Origin: CAYWQB01 sp964460785
Lineage (GTDB): Bacteria; Chlamydiota; Chlamydiia; Chlamydiales; CAYWQB01
NCBI GenBank assembly: GCA_964460785.1
Contig: CAYWQB010000005.1
Location: 1 to 64,000 of the forward strand
Length of the DNA stretch: 64,000 nt
Reading direction: 5' to 3'
Below are positions 1-9,512 of this stretch, piece by piece. The notes under the pieces were generated by a model. That model saw nothing but the letters and a program-made list of their open reading frames with translations. It made no database searches and was not told the origin of the DNA. The translations under genes and the position numbers were made by a program. How positions within the stretch are numbered: the stretch's first letter is position 1; each line of letters starts with the position of its first letter.

Positions 1-10
1 ATTTTTCACG

Positions 11-41
11 CCCTCTGGAGTTTTTCCAGAGGGCTTTTTTT
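11..41 (+). terminator. Rho-independent terminator of an upstream gene
   Basis: A 9-bp perfect stem (11-19 CCCTCTGGA with 25-33 TCCAGAGGG), a 5-base loop and a T run at 35-41. The T tract on the plus strand means it ends a plus-strand gene lying left of the window. Confidence 0.85.
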
Positions 42-93
42 ATGCCCCAAAATATCTGAAATTATTTTTAGATAGAATGCGCAAGAGAATAAA

Positions 94-128
94 TTTTATT
101 TTAATCTAAGAAATGTTAAAATAAATTT
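94..128 (+). promoter_or_regulatory. AT-rich upstream element of the USP-like gene
   Basis: TTTTATTTTAAT at 94-105 lies about 45 bases before the ATG at 150 and is followed by ATGTTAAAATAAATTT at 113-128. Very similar TTTATTT(T/A)AAT tracts lie 35-54 bases before four other lineage-specific genes in this window (starts 6223, 24323, 41806, 58057). It could be an UP element or promoter; no convincing -35/-10 pair was assigned. Confidence 0.3.
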
Positions 129-149
129 AAGTTCTAGAGGGTGAGTGTG

Positions 150-1880
150 ATGGCAATTTCAGGGCAAGGTCCAATTAATCGGCTCAATCAACTGTTTGAT
201 GAAATCACACAGCTGAAAGTAGGTAGCCCTCCAGCCGATCGCTTTGATCGTATCGCTCAACAAATCCAACAAGAAGCTGGTAAACTTTCTGGAGCTCAAA
301 GAGATAATGCTCTGAATTTATTGCTACAAGTTAGAACAGCTAGGGAGATTGATCTCGCTGCCTCTGCTCCAGCTCCAGATCCCTCAAAGCAAACCAAACT
401 AGCACAGACGATGGCTCAAGCGCAGGCGATTGACCGAGCTGCGGCACGAGCTCTTCAAAAAACAACACGCTTAACAGGGGCTCCTTCATCTCCAGAAGGG
501 AAAGTAACGCAAGCATTGCATGATGCAGCACGAAAAAAAGGAAGCAAGCTAGAAGCCCTCGTTGCAGGAGGGAGCTCTCTCACAAATATCCTTTTTGATG
601 GTAAAACAGAGATGGCTGTCTTGCAGCAAGCCCAGGCTTTTGAAAGAGATAAAGGTCTAAGTGATGGAGCTGTATTTGCCATTTTAAGTGGTTTGGAAGC
701 AAAAATGGGAGCTCTTGGTGGAGAGCCCGCTTTTACTAGCTTCATGACACAGCATACAGATAGAGTCTCTCCAACAGCAATTTCTGGACTTCCTAACCGT
801 GCAAATGACTGCTTTTTAAATGCCACATTGCAAAACTTGGCTGAAGGGTTAGCAGAAGGGTTTACTGCAGACTCCCCTGTTGATAAGGAACGATTACGGA
901 CAAAGCTTACGCCTGAAGATTATCGCTCCTATCATGAGCAAGGAGTGATCGATTCAGCTGCAAGGTCAGAAGAGCATCTCACCACAATTCATGCAAAACT
1001 GGAAGAAGCAAGGCTAGAAATAGGAGAGCTCATTGGCAAGGTCAATCGCAAGGCAGAAATATCAGAAGCAGAAGTCGGCGCACTTAGAGAGAAACTCCAT
1101 AATCTTGGAATTATTACCGCTTCAGATCACAGGCAGGAAGATGGGTCTTCAGTGATCGAGCGTATCCTAGATAAAATTCTCTCTGTGACACCAAGGGCTA
1201 GCTCTTTTCAGCAAGAGATCACACACACACATACGATAAAAAGAGAAGACTTTGCAGGCGATCGAGTGCCGATCGATGCAGGTGAAGTGCCAGGTGATGC
1301 AATCATCTACCGAGAGTCTTCTGCAGGAGTCTATGAAAGCTCTCGTAAAGAAGTACAATATACTTCTGGTCAAGCAGCAGCATCAGGAAGAGATTGGTCT
1401 CCTATTGAGCATTCAGATACAGAAACTTTTGACCGTCCACAGCAAAAGTATATTCAAGATTCAGACGGGAATTACTATATGGTGGCAGTGAAAAAGAGTT
1501 ATAGTAAAGAAGGTGTGACTCGTGCAGGGGCTGTGTTACAGTTAACTATAGGGAGAGACCCAGCCTCTCCGAAGGATGTTACAGTTCCTCGAGAGATAGC
1601 TGTTGGAGGGCATCGCTATGCACTGCGGGCCTTCCTTTCTCATAAAGGGCCCTCAGCAAGCTCGGGGCACTATATTGCTAACCGCTTTGCCCAAACCCCC
1701 TCGGGACACCGGCAGTGGTGTCTATGTAATGATAGCTATACATATGCTTATGGAGTGCCTGGTGCTGCAACAGATATTCCACCAGATCCTCGAGCTCCTG
1801 GCTTTGGAGGAGAGGCCTATACTCCCCATCGCCTCTTATCTAGGCAGAGTACCAGTTTACAATATGTGCGCATTGATTAA
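150..1880 (+). CDS. USP-type (peptidase C19) deubiquitinase-like protein, putative effector
   Basis: Predicted cysteine protease that would remove ubiquitin from host proteins. The Cys box GLPNRANDCFLNATLQNL matches the USP consensus GLxNxGNTCFxNxxLQxL, with nucleophile Cys221. The His box has HKGPSASSGHYIANR with His507, followed by RQWCLCNDS with Asp528, so the complete triad is present in family order. About 215 residues precede the catalytic domain, and a charged helical insertion of ~200 residues separates the two boxes. No classical signal peptide; type III secretion is likely by analogy with other chlamydial DUBs but cannot be read from the sequence. I chose ATG 150 because AGAGG at 136-140 is properly spaced from it; an in-frame GTG at 141 has no usable ribosome site. 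The family call is strong; secretion is inference. Confidence 0.85.
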   Translation: MAISGQGPINRLNQLFDEITQLKVGSPPADRFDRIAQQIQQEAGKLSGAQRDNALNLLLQVRTAREIDLAASAPAPDPSKQTKLAQTMAQAQAIDRAAARALQKTTRLTGAPSSPEGKVTQALHDAARKKGSKLEALVAGGSSLTNILFDGKTEMAVLQQAQAFERDKGLSDGAVFAILSGLEAKMGALGGEPAFTSFMTQHTDRVSPTAISGLPNRANDCFLNATLQNLAEGLAEGFTADSPVDKERLRTKLTPEDYRSYHEQGVIDSAARSEEHLTTIHAKLEEARLEIGELIGKVNRKAEISEAEVGALREKLHNLGIITASDHRQEDGSSVIERILDKILSVTPRASSFQQEITHTHTIKREDFAGDRVPIDAGEVPGDAIIYRESSAGVYESSRKEVQYTSGQAAASGRDWSPIEHSDTETFDRPQQKYIQDSDGNYYMVAVKKSYSKEGVTRAGAVLQLTIGRDPASPKDVTVPREIAVGGHRYALRAFLSHKGPSASSGHYIANRFAQTPSGHRQWCLCNDSYTYAYGVPGAATDIPPDPRAPGFGGEAYTPHRLLSRQSTSLQYVRID

Positions 1881-1918
1881 CCGTTGTGTCAATCTAGGCA
1901 ATTGTGTAAACGGCAAAT

Positions 1919-2650
1919 ATGCGCCTATTTGATGATCACACACAAAAACTTTTAGAAAACATATCGATCAAAGCGATCCTTCTGATGGGAGGAGAAGGGG
2001 TTCGTTTAGGCCTTGATCTGCCCAAGCAGTTTTTGCCACTTGGCTCCAAGCGGGTCTATCAGTGGCCCTTGGAGACTCTGATCGAGACAGAGATCTTTTC
2101 TGAAATTGTTCTAGTTTGCCATCCAAAGTTTTTGGAACGTGTTGAGCAAGAGACTCTTCCTTATCGGCAGTTTGCTCAAATCCAACTCGTAGAGGCTGGA
2201 AGGCAGAGAACAGACTCCTCTTGGCGAGGGATTCAAGCTTGTGGTGAAGGGACCGACTATGTGCTCATCCATGATAGTGTTCGTCCCTTTGTCTCTCTTG
2301 ATATCATTGCAAGAAATATCAAAGCTGTTCTTGAGACAGGAGCGACAAATACCTGTATCCCTTCGGCAGATACGGTTTTACAGGTAATAGATGGTACTGT
2401 ACAAACCCTACCAAGGGAACAGATTCTCTTAGGACAAACGCCTCAAGTTTTTCATTATGAGTGGATTAAGAGAGCTCATGAAGAAAAGGAGCATAACTTG
2501 CCCTATACAGATGACTGTCAGCTGCTTACCCATATTGGCCAAGCATATACCGTGGTGGAAGGGGCTGAAGAGAACTATAAAATCACCTACCCTTATGATT
2601 GGCAACAAGCACAAAGCCAAATTGATTTAAGAGCATCCCTATTCCTCTAA
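1919..2650 (+). CDS. ispD: IspD/TarI-family cytidylyltransferase
   Basis: Nucleotidyltransferase that activates a polyol phosphate with CTP: MEP for isoprenoids if IspD, ribitol-5-phosphate if TarI-like. Family landmarks occur in order over 243 aa: a glycine-rich CTP loop (LLMGGEGVRLG), PKQFLPL, EAGRQRTDSS, the metal-binding segment VLIHDSVRPFV, SADTVLQV, the TPQ motif, TDDCQLL and VVEGAEENYKITYPYD. The segments LETGATNT, GQTPQVF and KITYPYDW resemble TarI at least as much as IspD, so the substrate is not settled. It lies 38 bases after the DUB gene. ATG 1919 has a weak ribosome site but later starts would remove the CTP loop. The nearby alditol-phosphate-transferase-like gene (9513) makes the TarI-like option worth testing. 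Confidence 0.8.
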   Translation: MRLFDDHTQKLLENISIKAILLMGGEGVRLGLDLPKQFLPLGSKRVYQWPLETLIETEIFSEIVLVCHPKFLERVEQETLPYRQFAQIQLVEAGRQRTDSSWRGIQACGEGTDYVLIHDSVRPFVSLDIIARNIKAVLETGATNTCIPSADTVLQVIDGTVQTLPREQILLGQTPQVFHYEWIKRAHEEKEHNLPYTDDCQLLTHIGQAYTVVEGAEENYKITYPYDWQQAQSQIDLRASLFL

Positions 2651-2724
2651 CGACAAAAAAAACTTTTTTTTTAAGTAATTTAAATGTAGACATGGCCTTA
2701 ACTTGCAAGTGCAAAACTTTGGTT

Positions 2725-2728
2725 GAGG
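2725..2728 (+). promoter_or_regulatory. Ribosome binding site deciding the GTG 2735 start
   Basis: GAGG at 2725-2728 lies 6 bases before GTG 2735. The upstream in-frame TTG at 2723 overlaps this site and is not expected to be the start. Confidence 0.6.
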
Positions 2729-2734
2729 TTCACT

Positions 2735-5700
2735 GTGTCTAAAAACAAGTTTCGAAAAGCATTTCAGTTTGCAGTTCGCTCTGCATTCTTCGTTGGGTTG
2801 CTCTCTTCACCTGCCTTCTCTTTTGGAAAGGATGCGCAGCAGCTGCCCCTTGATAAAAGTATGAAAGATTATCGCATGCAATCTGCAGCTAAGCAGAATG
2901 CAGATGATAAATGGCCCATGCTCCTTCAGCTTGAAGGGAAAAAGGGAAATTTTAGAAACCTTACACGTCTGAGTTGGATGGCGCCAATTTGGCAGGACAA
3001 TGACAACATGTTTTTTGCCGATATCCGCTTCATGATGGATAACCAGAAAAACCGTGAAGGGAACTTCGGGGTTGGTTACCGACACATCATGCGGGATTGG
3101 GATACGCTTTCAGATGGCGTGATTCTCGGTGCTTATGCATTTTATGACCGTAAGCGTTCGACATTCAAGAACTACTTCAATCAGCTCGTTGTAGGCGCAG
3201 AAGCACTTGGTGAGTACTTTCAAGTTCGAGGGAACTACTACAGACCAAGCAATAAAACATATCAATTGAGCCGCGATGTTACGATCTCTGATGCTCGTTC
3301 TGGATGGGATATTGTTGATGATCGTGTAGCTGTTACTTATGGGACAACTGTCAACATCCAAACAGATACAGAGCGCTCTCTTGTTGGTTATGATTTTGAA
3401 GCACGTGGGAAGTTCCCCGTTGCAGATGATATCAATGTTTGGGTCGGAGCAGGGTACTACCGTTTCCACCGCGACAGCATTAAGCAACGTGGGCCAACTG
3501 CGATGGCAGACCTTGAGCTGATCGATGGCTTAGGAATTCCTGGAAGCCGCGCTTCCCTTGGTTTTGAGTACCGCAATGTACGTGATGGCAAGAGTAATAA
3601 GTATGGTGTGCTGAAACTCACAACACCTCTTATGGCACTAGCCGGTGACAGAAAAGATCTCAAGCTCTCTGGTATCGATTATGAAATGACACGCTTTATT
3701 GAGCGTGATGTGGATATTCCTTCTGGATCTGCTTCATCTACGGAGTCTACAGACGCTACTGGACAAGCAATTATTGAAGATCTTGGAGGGGCAACAATAA
3801 CAGCTACAAGTGATACGGAAGCTAATAAAGCGCAGTGGATTAAAGCTGTGAAGTTAGCTATCGAGTTAAATGAAGCTGGGTTGCCTATCTATTATCTAGT
3901 GGGAGCATCGGGAGATAGTACATCTTTAGAGTTCCCAGACTCTATTGCTAATGATGTAGCAACTGCTATTGCACAGATGGATGATTCTGATAGTAAGACA
4001 GCCGCGCTCGCAGCTCTAAACGCAGCAGATCCAGTACTGCCTTTTAAAGGGGATTGTACTTTCGTTAATGCTGCCAATCCTGCGGGGGCTGAGGCATTCC
4101 TATCGAGTGTAACAAATGCTGTAATTGAAAGAACAGGTGCAGCAACTTTAGGGGATGGTATTGCTCTGCTTATGCAGTCAACAGGGCTTTCTTCTAGTGA
4201 TGCTAGTATTGTTGTAGCAGACATTGCACAAACAGAAGATTTTCTAGCAAAGAATGCAAACTCTGACATCCAAGCAGCTGGGGAAGTATTCTTTGGCTTG
4301 CCAGTGAAGGTTGATGCAGGGATATACGATGCAGGTGCAGGGGTGATCTTTTCTACAGGATTAATTGATAAACCAGGCCTTGAATCTGATGACTTTATCG
4401 TTATAGCTTCGAGCGTGACTGTAAACCATAGGGGGCCTGTACCCTATGGACTGAGTGTACCAGAAACATTTGTGAATCAGCTTTCTCAGGATGACACAGC
4501 TGTTACTGTCAGAGGCCCAGCAAGGGAAAACTCTGTTGTATTTGCAAATTCTGATGGAGGAGGCTTAGACTTAAGCGGAGGGTTTACTCTTCCTGTGCTT
4601 AATAACCAAACAGGAACATCACTCATTTCTGCTGAAGTTGCGTATAACCCCCTAAATCCTCCTGCAAGCTTGCCAGCTTTTGGAAATGCTACTGTAGGGA
4701 TTGACTTGGGAGAGACTAGCCTCGCAGATGGAGAAACAACTCTTTCAGATTTGATAGCGGATCTTACTGCTCTATTTGAAAACTCTCCTGATGCTACTGT
4801 GGGAGCTTTATCTATAGCAGGGGTGAAAGTACCGATAGAGCAAACAGTACATGCAGATACTTCTCTTTTAGGGAGCTCTTTGAATGTAGGTAGTTTACTT
4901 GGAAGTATTCAAGACAGTGCAGTGAGTAACTTTAAGCGACCTTTGAATCAATCTGCAGATCGCAGCCTTGCTGGTTTTGAGAACTATTCTGCTGCTGCTG
5001 CAGCCCAAAGGCTTAAAAAACTCCTTTTGGTCGCTCCAGATGCATTAACAAGCTTCGATAACCTAAGCTCTGAGGATCATAGCAATGCTCTTGTTGCATT
5101 ACTAGATGCTCAGCCATCTATATCTTTAAATGATATGATTGCAGATAGCACAACATCGGGTCTTTTGCCTTACTATACAATTTTTGCAAGATCTTTGGAT
5201 ACGTCAGGAGGAGATTCTTCCTATGAACCCCTTTTCGAGGGCCAAATATTTACAGCATCAGATGCAGACAATGTGAAGAATCTTTATGCAGCACCAGAGG
5301 TAACAGGCTTAAATGCAGCTGAGCAGTCTCTTGTTCATATGGCTGGCTCTGCTTTATCTTTATCGAATGCAGAAAAAGCAAGAGCTCTTCCTTTTATTCT
5401 TGAAAGAAGAAATTTAGATGGAACAACAGGAATAGATAGCCTCTTTTCTACAGTTGCAGCAGGTCTGGAAAATGAAAGTACAGGTTCAGAACAATCTGAT
5501 ACTTGGTCTAACCTCTTTGCCACAAACATAGATAGCTTGACTGAAGCTTGGGTGAACCCTGATGGGGCTAATTCTGTTCAGGAGAGTATTTCTGACCTTG
5601 ATGATGCTTTCATGGAAGCTTTCGAAGAACAGGTTGCTAAAGTGGGAGAAAGTGCATTCATGAACTCTCCACTAGATGCTGAATACAGAACTTTAGCAGG

Positions 5701-6085
5701 AGCAATTGCTCAAATCGCAGTAGATACTACTTTGAAAAATGCAGCTCTAAAAGTGGCTACAAGCCAAGTAGGAGCTAGTGCTGCTCGTGATGTGATTGCA
5801 AATGATGTGGGCAATACAATCCGCCTTGGCGCTTCTACAAAAATGGTAGAGGCCTTTGATAGCTTAGGATCTAGTGCGGCTAAACTCAATGCCTTGAAGT
5901 TCATGTCAGGAGCAAATATTGAAGACAAGACAGGTCCAGTTTTTAAAGAGGTAAGACAAAGCTTCTTACAAAGCTTAGATGTAGCTCCTTATGGAAGTGG
6001 TGCTACAGTGACCGCTCCGGCAGCTGCTTGTCAGGAATTTGTAGGCTTAACTACAGATTATTTGGACTATATTAGCACTCCATAA
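2735..6085 (+). CDS. Inverse autotransporter (intimin/invasin-like barrel) with novel passenger, copy 1
   Basis: Predicted outer-membrane adhesin of 1116 aa. A signal peptide (residues ~1-31, ending SSPAFSFG) is followed by an inverse-autotransporter beta-domain at residues ~45-310, recognised from NFGVGYRHIMRDWD, VILGAYAFYDRKRS, VGAEALGEYFQVRGNYYRP, SGWDIVDD and a repeated pattern of alternating strands. The C-terminal passenger (~320-1116) has no Ig-like domains as in intimin. It is Ala/Ser/Asp-rich with stretches such as GFENYSAAAAA, PYYTIFARS and LKFMSGA, all also found in copy 2. The GTG start is chosen over TTG 2723 because GAGG at 2725-2728 is correctly spaced. It stands alone, with a strong terminator after it. 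The barrel assignment is from motif recognition; ligand and function are unknown. Confidence 0.75.
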   Translation: MSKNKFRKAFQFAVRSAFFVGLLSSPAFSFGKDAQQLPLDKSMKDYRMQSAAKQNADDKWPMLLQLEGKKGNFRNLTRLSWMAPIWQDNDNMFFADIRFMMDNQKNREGNFGVGYRHIMRDWDTLSDGVILGAYAFYDRKRSTFKNYFNQLVVGAEALGEYFQVRGNYYRPSNKTYQLSRDVTISDARSGWDIVDDRVAVTYGTTVNIQTDTERSLVGYDFEARGKFPVADDINVWVGAGYYRFHRDSIKQRGPTAMADLELIDGLGIPGSRASLGFEYRNVRDGKSNKYGVLKLTTPLMALAGDRKDLKLSGIDYEMTRFIERDVDIPSGSASSTESTDATGQAIIEDLGGATITATSDTEANKAQWIKAVKLAIELNEAGLPIYYLVGASGDSTSLEFPDSIANDVATAIAQMDDSDSKTAALAALNAADPVLPFKGDCTFVNAANPAGAEAFLSSVTNAVIERTGAATLGDGIALLMQSTGLSSSDASIVVADIAQTEDFLAKNANSDIQAAGEVFFGLPVKVDAGIYDAGAGVIFSTGLIDKPGLESDDFIVIASSVTVNHRGPVPYGLSVPETFVNQLSQDDTAVTVRGPARENSVVFANSDGGGLDLSGGFTLPVLNNQTGTSLISAEVAYNPLNPPASLPAFGNATVGIDLGETSLADGETTLSDLIADLTALFENSPDATVGALSIAGVKVPIEQTVHADTSLLGSSLNVGSLLGSIQDSAVSNFKRPLNQSADRSLAGFENYSAAAAAQRLKKLLLVAPDALTSFDNLSSEDHSNALVALLDAQPSISLNDMIADSTTSGLLPYYTIFARSLDTSGGDSSYEPLFEGQIFTASDADNVKNLYAAPEVTGLNAAEQSLVHMAGSALSLSNAEKARALPFILERRNLDGTTGIDSLFSTVAAGLENESTGSEQSDTWSNLFATNIDSLTEAWVNPDGANSVQESISDLDDAFMEAFEEQVAKVGESAFMNSPLDAEYRTLAGAIAQIAVDTTLKNAALKVATSQVGASAARDVIANDVGNTIRLGASTKMVEAFDSLGSSAAKLNALKFMSGANIEDKTGPVFKEVRQSFLQSLDVAPYGSGATVTAPAAACQEFVGLTTDYLDYISTP

Positions 6086-6117
6086 GTGCGACTTAGTTCA
6101 AGCTATTGAGCAATCTG

Positions 6118-6160
6118 AAAGCTCCTCTCCTTTCATTAGGGGAGGAGCTTTTTTGTTTTT
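6118..6160 (+). terminator. Rho-independent terminator after inverse autotransporter 1
   Basis: A 13-bp stem with one G-T pair (6118-6130 with 6139-6151), loop TTTCATTA, followed by TTTTGTTTTT. Confidence 0.9.
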
Positions 6161-6168
6161 ATTTTAAT
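6157..6168 (+). promoter_or_regulatory. AT-rich element upstream of inverse autotransporter 2
   Basis: TTTTATTTTAAT, identical to the element at 94-105, located ~55 bases before ATG 6223. It overlaps the T tail of the preceding terminator, so the resemblance could be chance. Confidence 0.25.
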
Positions 6169-6222
6169 TTGTTAACTATACATAAGCCTTAATGAAAGAG
6201 TGACTTTTTCAGGAACTTAGCT

Positions 6223-9200
6223 ATGAACCCATCTCCTTTCCAAAAGATCTTCCAGCAAGCTGTACGGTCTGCATTTTTTCTAAGCTTACTTTCTTCTTCC
6301 TCGTTTTGCTTTGGAAAAGAAGCCGAGAAGCCTCCATTAGACAAGAGCATGCGAAGCTATCGGCTTCAGGCATCTGCTAAAAATCAGCCAGAGGATAAGT
6401 GACCGATGTTTTTCCAGGTGGAAGGGAAGAAAGGCAACTATAGAAATATAGCACGCTTAAGTTGGATGGCACCCCTTTGGCAAGATCATAATCGCCTGCT
6501 TTTTGCTGACATGCGCTTCATGATGGACAACCAAAAGGATCGAGAAGGGAATATTGGCCTTGGGTATCGACAGATCATGCGTGACTGGGGAGCCTTCTCA
6601 GATGGTGTGATTTTGGGGGGATATCTATTTTATGATCGCAGGCGCTCAACATTTAAAAACTACTTCAATCAACTCGTTATAGGGGCAGAAGCGCTTGGAG
6701 AATATTTTCAGGTCCGTGGAAACTACTACCGACCAAATAATCGCACTTACCAGCTAGATCCTAAAGTTACTCTTTCCAATACTCGTGCTGGATGGGATAT
6801 TGTGGATAATCGCATGGCGATTACTTACAGCTCGCTTGTGGATATTCAAACAGATACAGAGCGCTCTCTTATTGGTTATGACTGTGAAGCAAGAGCAAAA
6901 CTCCCTATTATGCAGGATATCTATCTGTGGGCTGGTGCTGGATATTATCGCTTCCATCGAGATAGCATTAAGCAGCAAGGACCTACAGCTATGGTCGATC
7001 TGGAGCTTTGTGATGGCTTAGGGATTCCAGGTAGTCGAGCATCTATAGGTTTTGAGTATCGCAGTTCTCGAGGCGGAAAGAGTAATAAGTATGGTGTAAT
7101 CAAGCTTTCCTCTCCCATAGGAAAAAGCTCTGAGGTCCTAGCTTCAAAGCTTTATGGAATCGACTATGAAATGACACGGTTCATTGAGAGAGATGTTGAT
7201 ATTCCTACAGGGACAACTAGCTTATCTAAGCAGGTGAATGCCTCAGGGGAAGCTTCTCTTGAAGCGGTCGGAGGTATACAAATTCTAAGTGGGGATAACC
7301 TGGATCAGCAATGGGTACAGGCAATGGTTCAGGCAGTGCAAAATGCAGAGCAAGCTCGTCCTTTCTGTCTTTTAATTGGAGGAGTTGACGGGAATACAGA
7401 TGTTGAGCTTTCAGAAAGCGTTCTAGCTTCTGCAGTGAGTGCTTTAGAGGCTTTACCCCGCTCAGAAGAAAGGGATCGTGCGATCTCTTTACTAGAACAG
7501 GGACGGATTCCTTTTGAATCTACCCAGAGCAAGATCTTATTTGTTTCCGCTGCTAATCCCTATAGCTCCACCTCTTTTTCAGAGGTTGTACAGGAGGCCC
7601 TGGGAGCTTCTGATGAAGAGGGAGTATTAGAGAAAATCCGAGAGCTGATGGTGACAACAGGGCTTGATGCAGAAGAGAGCGCAGCTGTTAACCGCCTGAT
7701 TACTGATAGCGAGGCTCTTCTATCTAAAAATGCAAACCCAGTAGTAAAAAGCCCAACTCTTTTAGCTTTTAGAAAGCCTCTCAATTATGAAAGCTATGAA
7801 GGAGGGGCAATAGAGATTCCTGGGGTTACTCTAGGGTTAACAGCGAGTAGCCCTGCATTCTACTCAGAATCAGAGATCTTGGCCTTCCCTGATCAGATAG
7901 AGGTAACCATTGAAAACCCCACAACCCAAGGGAGTATATTTGAAATTACTCCTAATACCTTGCAGTCATTAGCTGGGCAGTCTTCTATTCAAGTAGCAGG
8001 ATCTGGAGGAGTCGCTCTAGGAGATGATGCAACGCTTTTCTCAAACTCTGCAAGCTTTGGAGGAGGGTTTTCTCCACAAGACCTCCCCGATGCTATTCCA
8101 GCAATCTCAGTGAATGGAGAAGATGTCAAAAGCTCTAGTGTGGAACTTCTCTCTCTCTCTTTTGATGCGGGCAGCTTAACAGACTCTAGCAATGAATCAT
8201 CCGATATTTTATCTGGGTATGAAATAGGCATTTCTCTTACAAATTTTAATGCGAATGAGACGAGTACACCTCTGTTTGACTTTGTGCGTTCTGCTGCAGA
8301 AAAGGTCGTTTCTTATGGAGGGATCACAGCCTCTTTGTCATTAAATAATGGAGAAAAAATCCACCTCCCTGAAGGGTTTGATGAGAGTGATGTGCATCAA
8401 GGACTTATCAATAATTTCCTTAAGCCGCTCATTGCAAATCAAGAGGAAGCAGACGCCATTCGAACACTGATCGGCTTTGAAAACTACTCAGCAGCAGCTG
8501 CTGCTGTGCACCTAAACAACTTTTTGAAGATTTATCCAGATGCATTGACCACATTTAACACTATTCCAGGGGCATCAGGGGAAGATCCCAATGCTTTACA
8601 AGCTCTTTTCAATGTGCAGCCTTCTAATGTATCAATAGACGACCTTATTCTAGGGGCCTCTTCAGAGGGGTTGAAGCCTTACTATACCATTTTTGCCCAA
8701 GGTGTGAGTAGTACAACAGGCTTTCCCCTGAGTGAGCAGCTCTTTACGACAGGTGATATAAGTCAGGTGGCAACCCTTTATGGAACGACAAAAAAAACAG
8801 GACTCACACCTCCTGAGACTTCTTTAGTTGAGCTTGCAAAGCTAAGTGATGCAAACCAAAAGCAACGCCTTTTCCCCTTTATTTTAGCTCAGGTTGATGC
8901 AGAGGGAAATACAGGGCTTGATAATCTCTTTTCTCGCATGGGAGAGAGTGTAAGTACATTTTCTTCTAACATTGCTGACTTTACAAGTGCCTGGATAGAT
9001 CCAGATTCAAGTGGAGATGGTATGGCAGATGATGCATATATGGAGGCATTTGAAAACTGTGTCGCAAGAGTGGGGTATAATGCTTTTCAGTATAGCTCAG
9101 CTTCAGGAGATGGCTACAAAGCACTTGCTGCAGCGATAGCAAGCAACACGGACGACCCTTTTTTACGGAGTGCTGCACAGAGTATAGCCAATGGAGAAGC

Positions 9201-9495
9201 TGGAGTCGGAGATGTTGATGAAATAGCTGAGGCTGTAGAAGATGCCATTGCCCTTGGGGCTTCCAGTAAGATGATGGAGGCATTCAACTCTCTCGTGAAT
9301 GAGGAAGGGCGGCTTGATGCATTGAAGTTTATGGCTGGTGGATTGACTGGACAAGGCTTAAGTGAAGAAGATTATGTGACTGTGCGTCAAAATTTTCAGC
9401 AAAGCTTAGATTTGGCTCCAGGAGCCGTAACCAAGCCACAACAAGAGCTTTGGGCTCTATTTGATCAAATGGCCACATACTTAAATAATCAATAA
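6223..9495 (+). pseudogene. Inverse autotransporter copy 2, interrupted by an in-frame TGA at codon 60
   Basis: Paralogue of the gene at 2735. The reading frame begins at ATG 6223 (AGGA at 6211-6214), encodes a signal peptide parallel to copy 1 (QQAVRSAFFLSLLSSSSFCFG) and the linker with LDKSM, then meets TGA at 6400-6402. Copy 1 has Trp there (DDKWPM versus EDK-stop-PM). The frame then stays open from ATG 6406 to 9495 (1029 aa), giving an intact barrel (ILGGYLFYDRRRS, VIGAEALGEYFQVRGNYYRP) and passenger. A protein started at 6406 would lack its signal peptide and should not reach the outer membrane. Explanations: a recent nonsense mutation (TGG to TGA), a sequencing error, or readthrough. 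The long intact remainder suggests the lesion is recent or not real. Confidence 0.75.
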
Positions 9496-9512
9496 CCCAC
9501 CCTTGCTGAACT

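Noticed and set aside
2651..2722. A/T hairpin (AAAAAAAA-C-TTTTTTTTT) after the cytidylyltransferase gene as a terminator
   Set aside because: No G/C stem; too weak to call.
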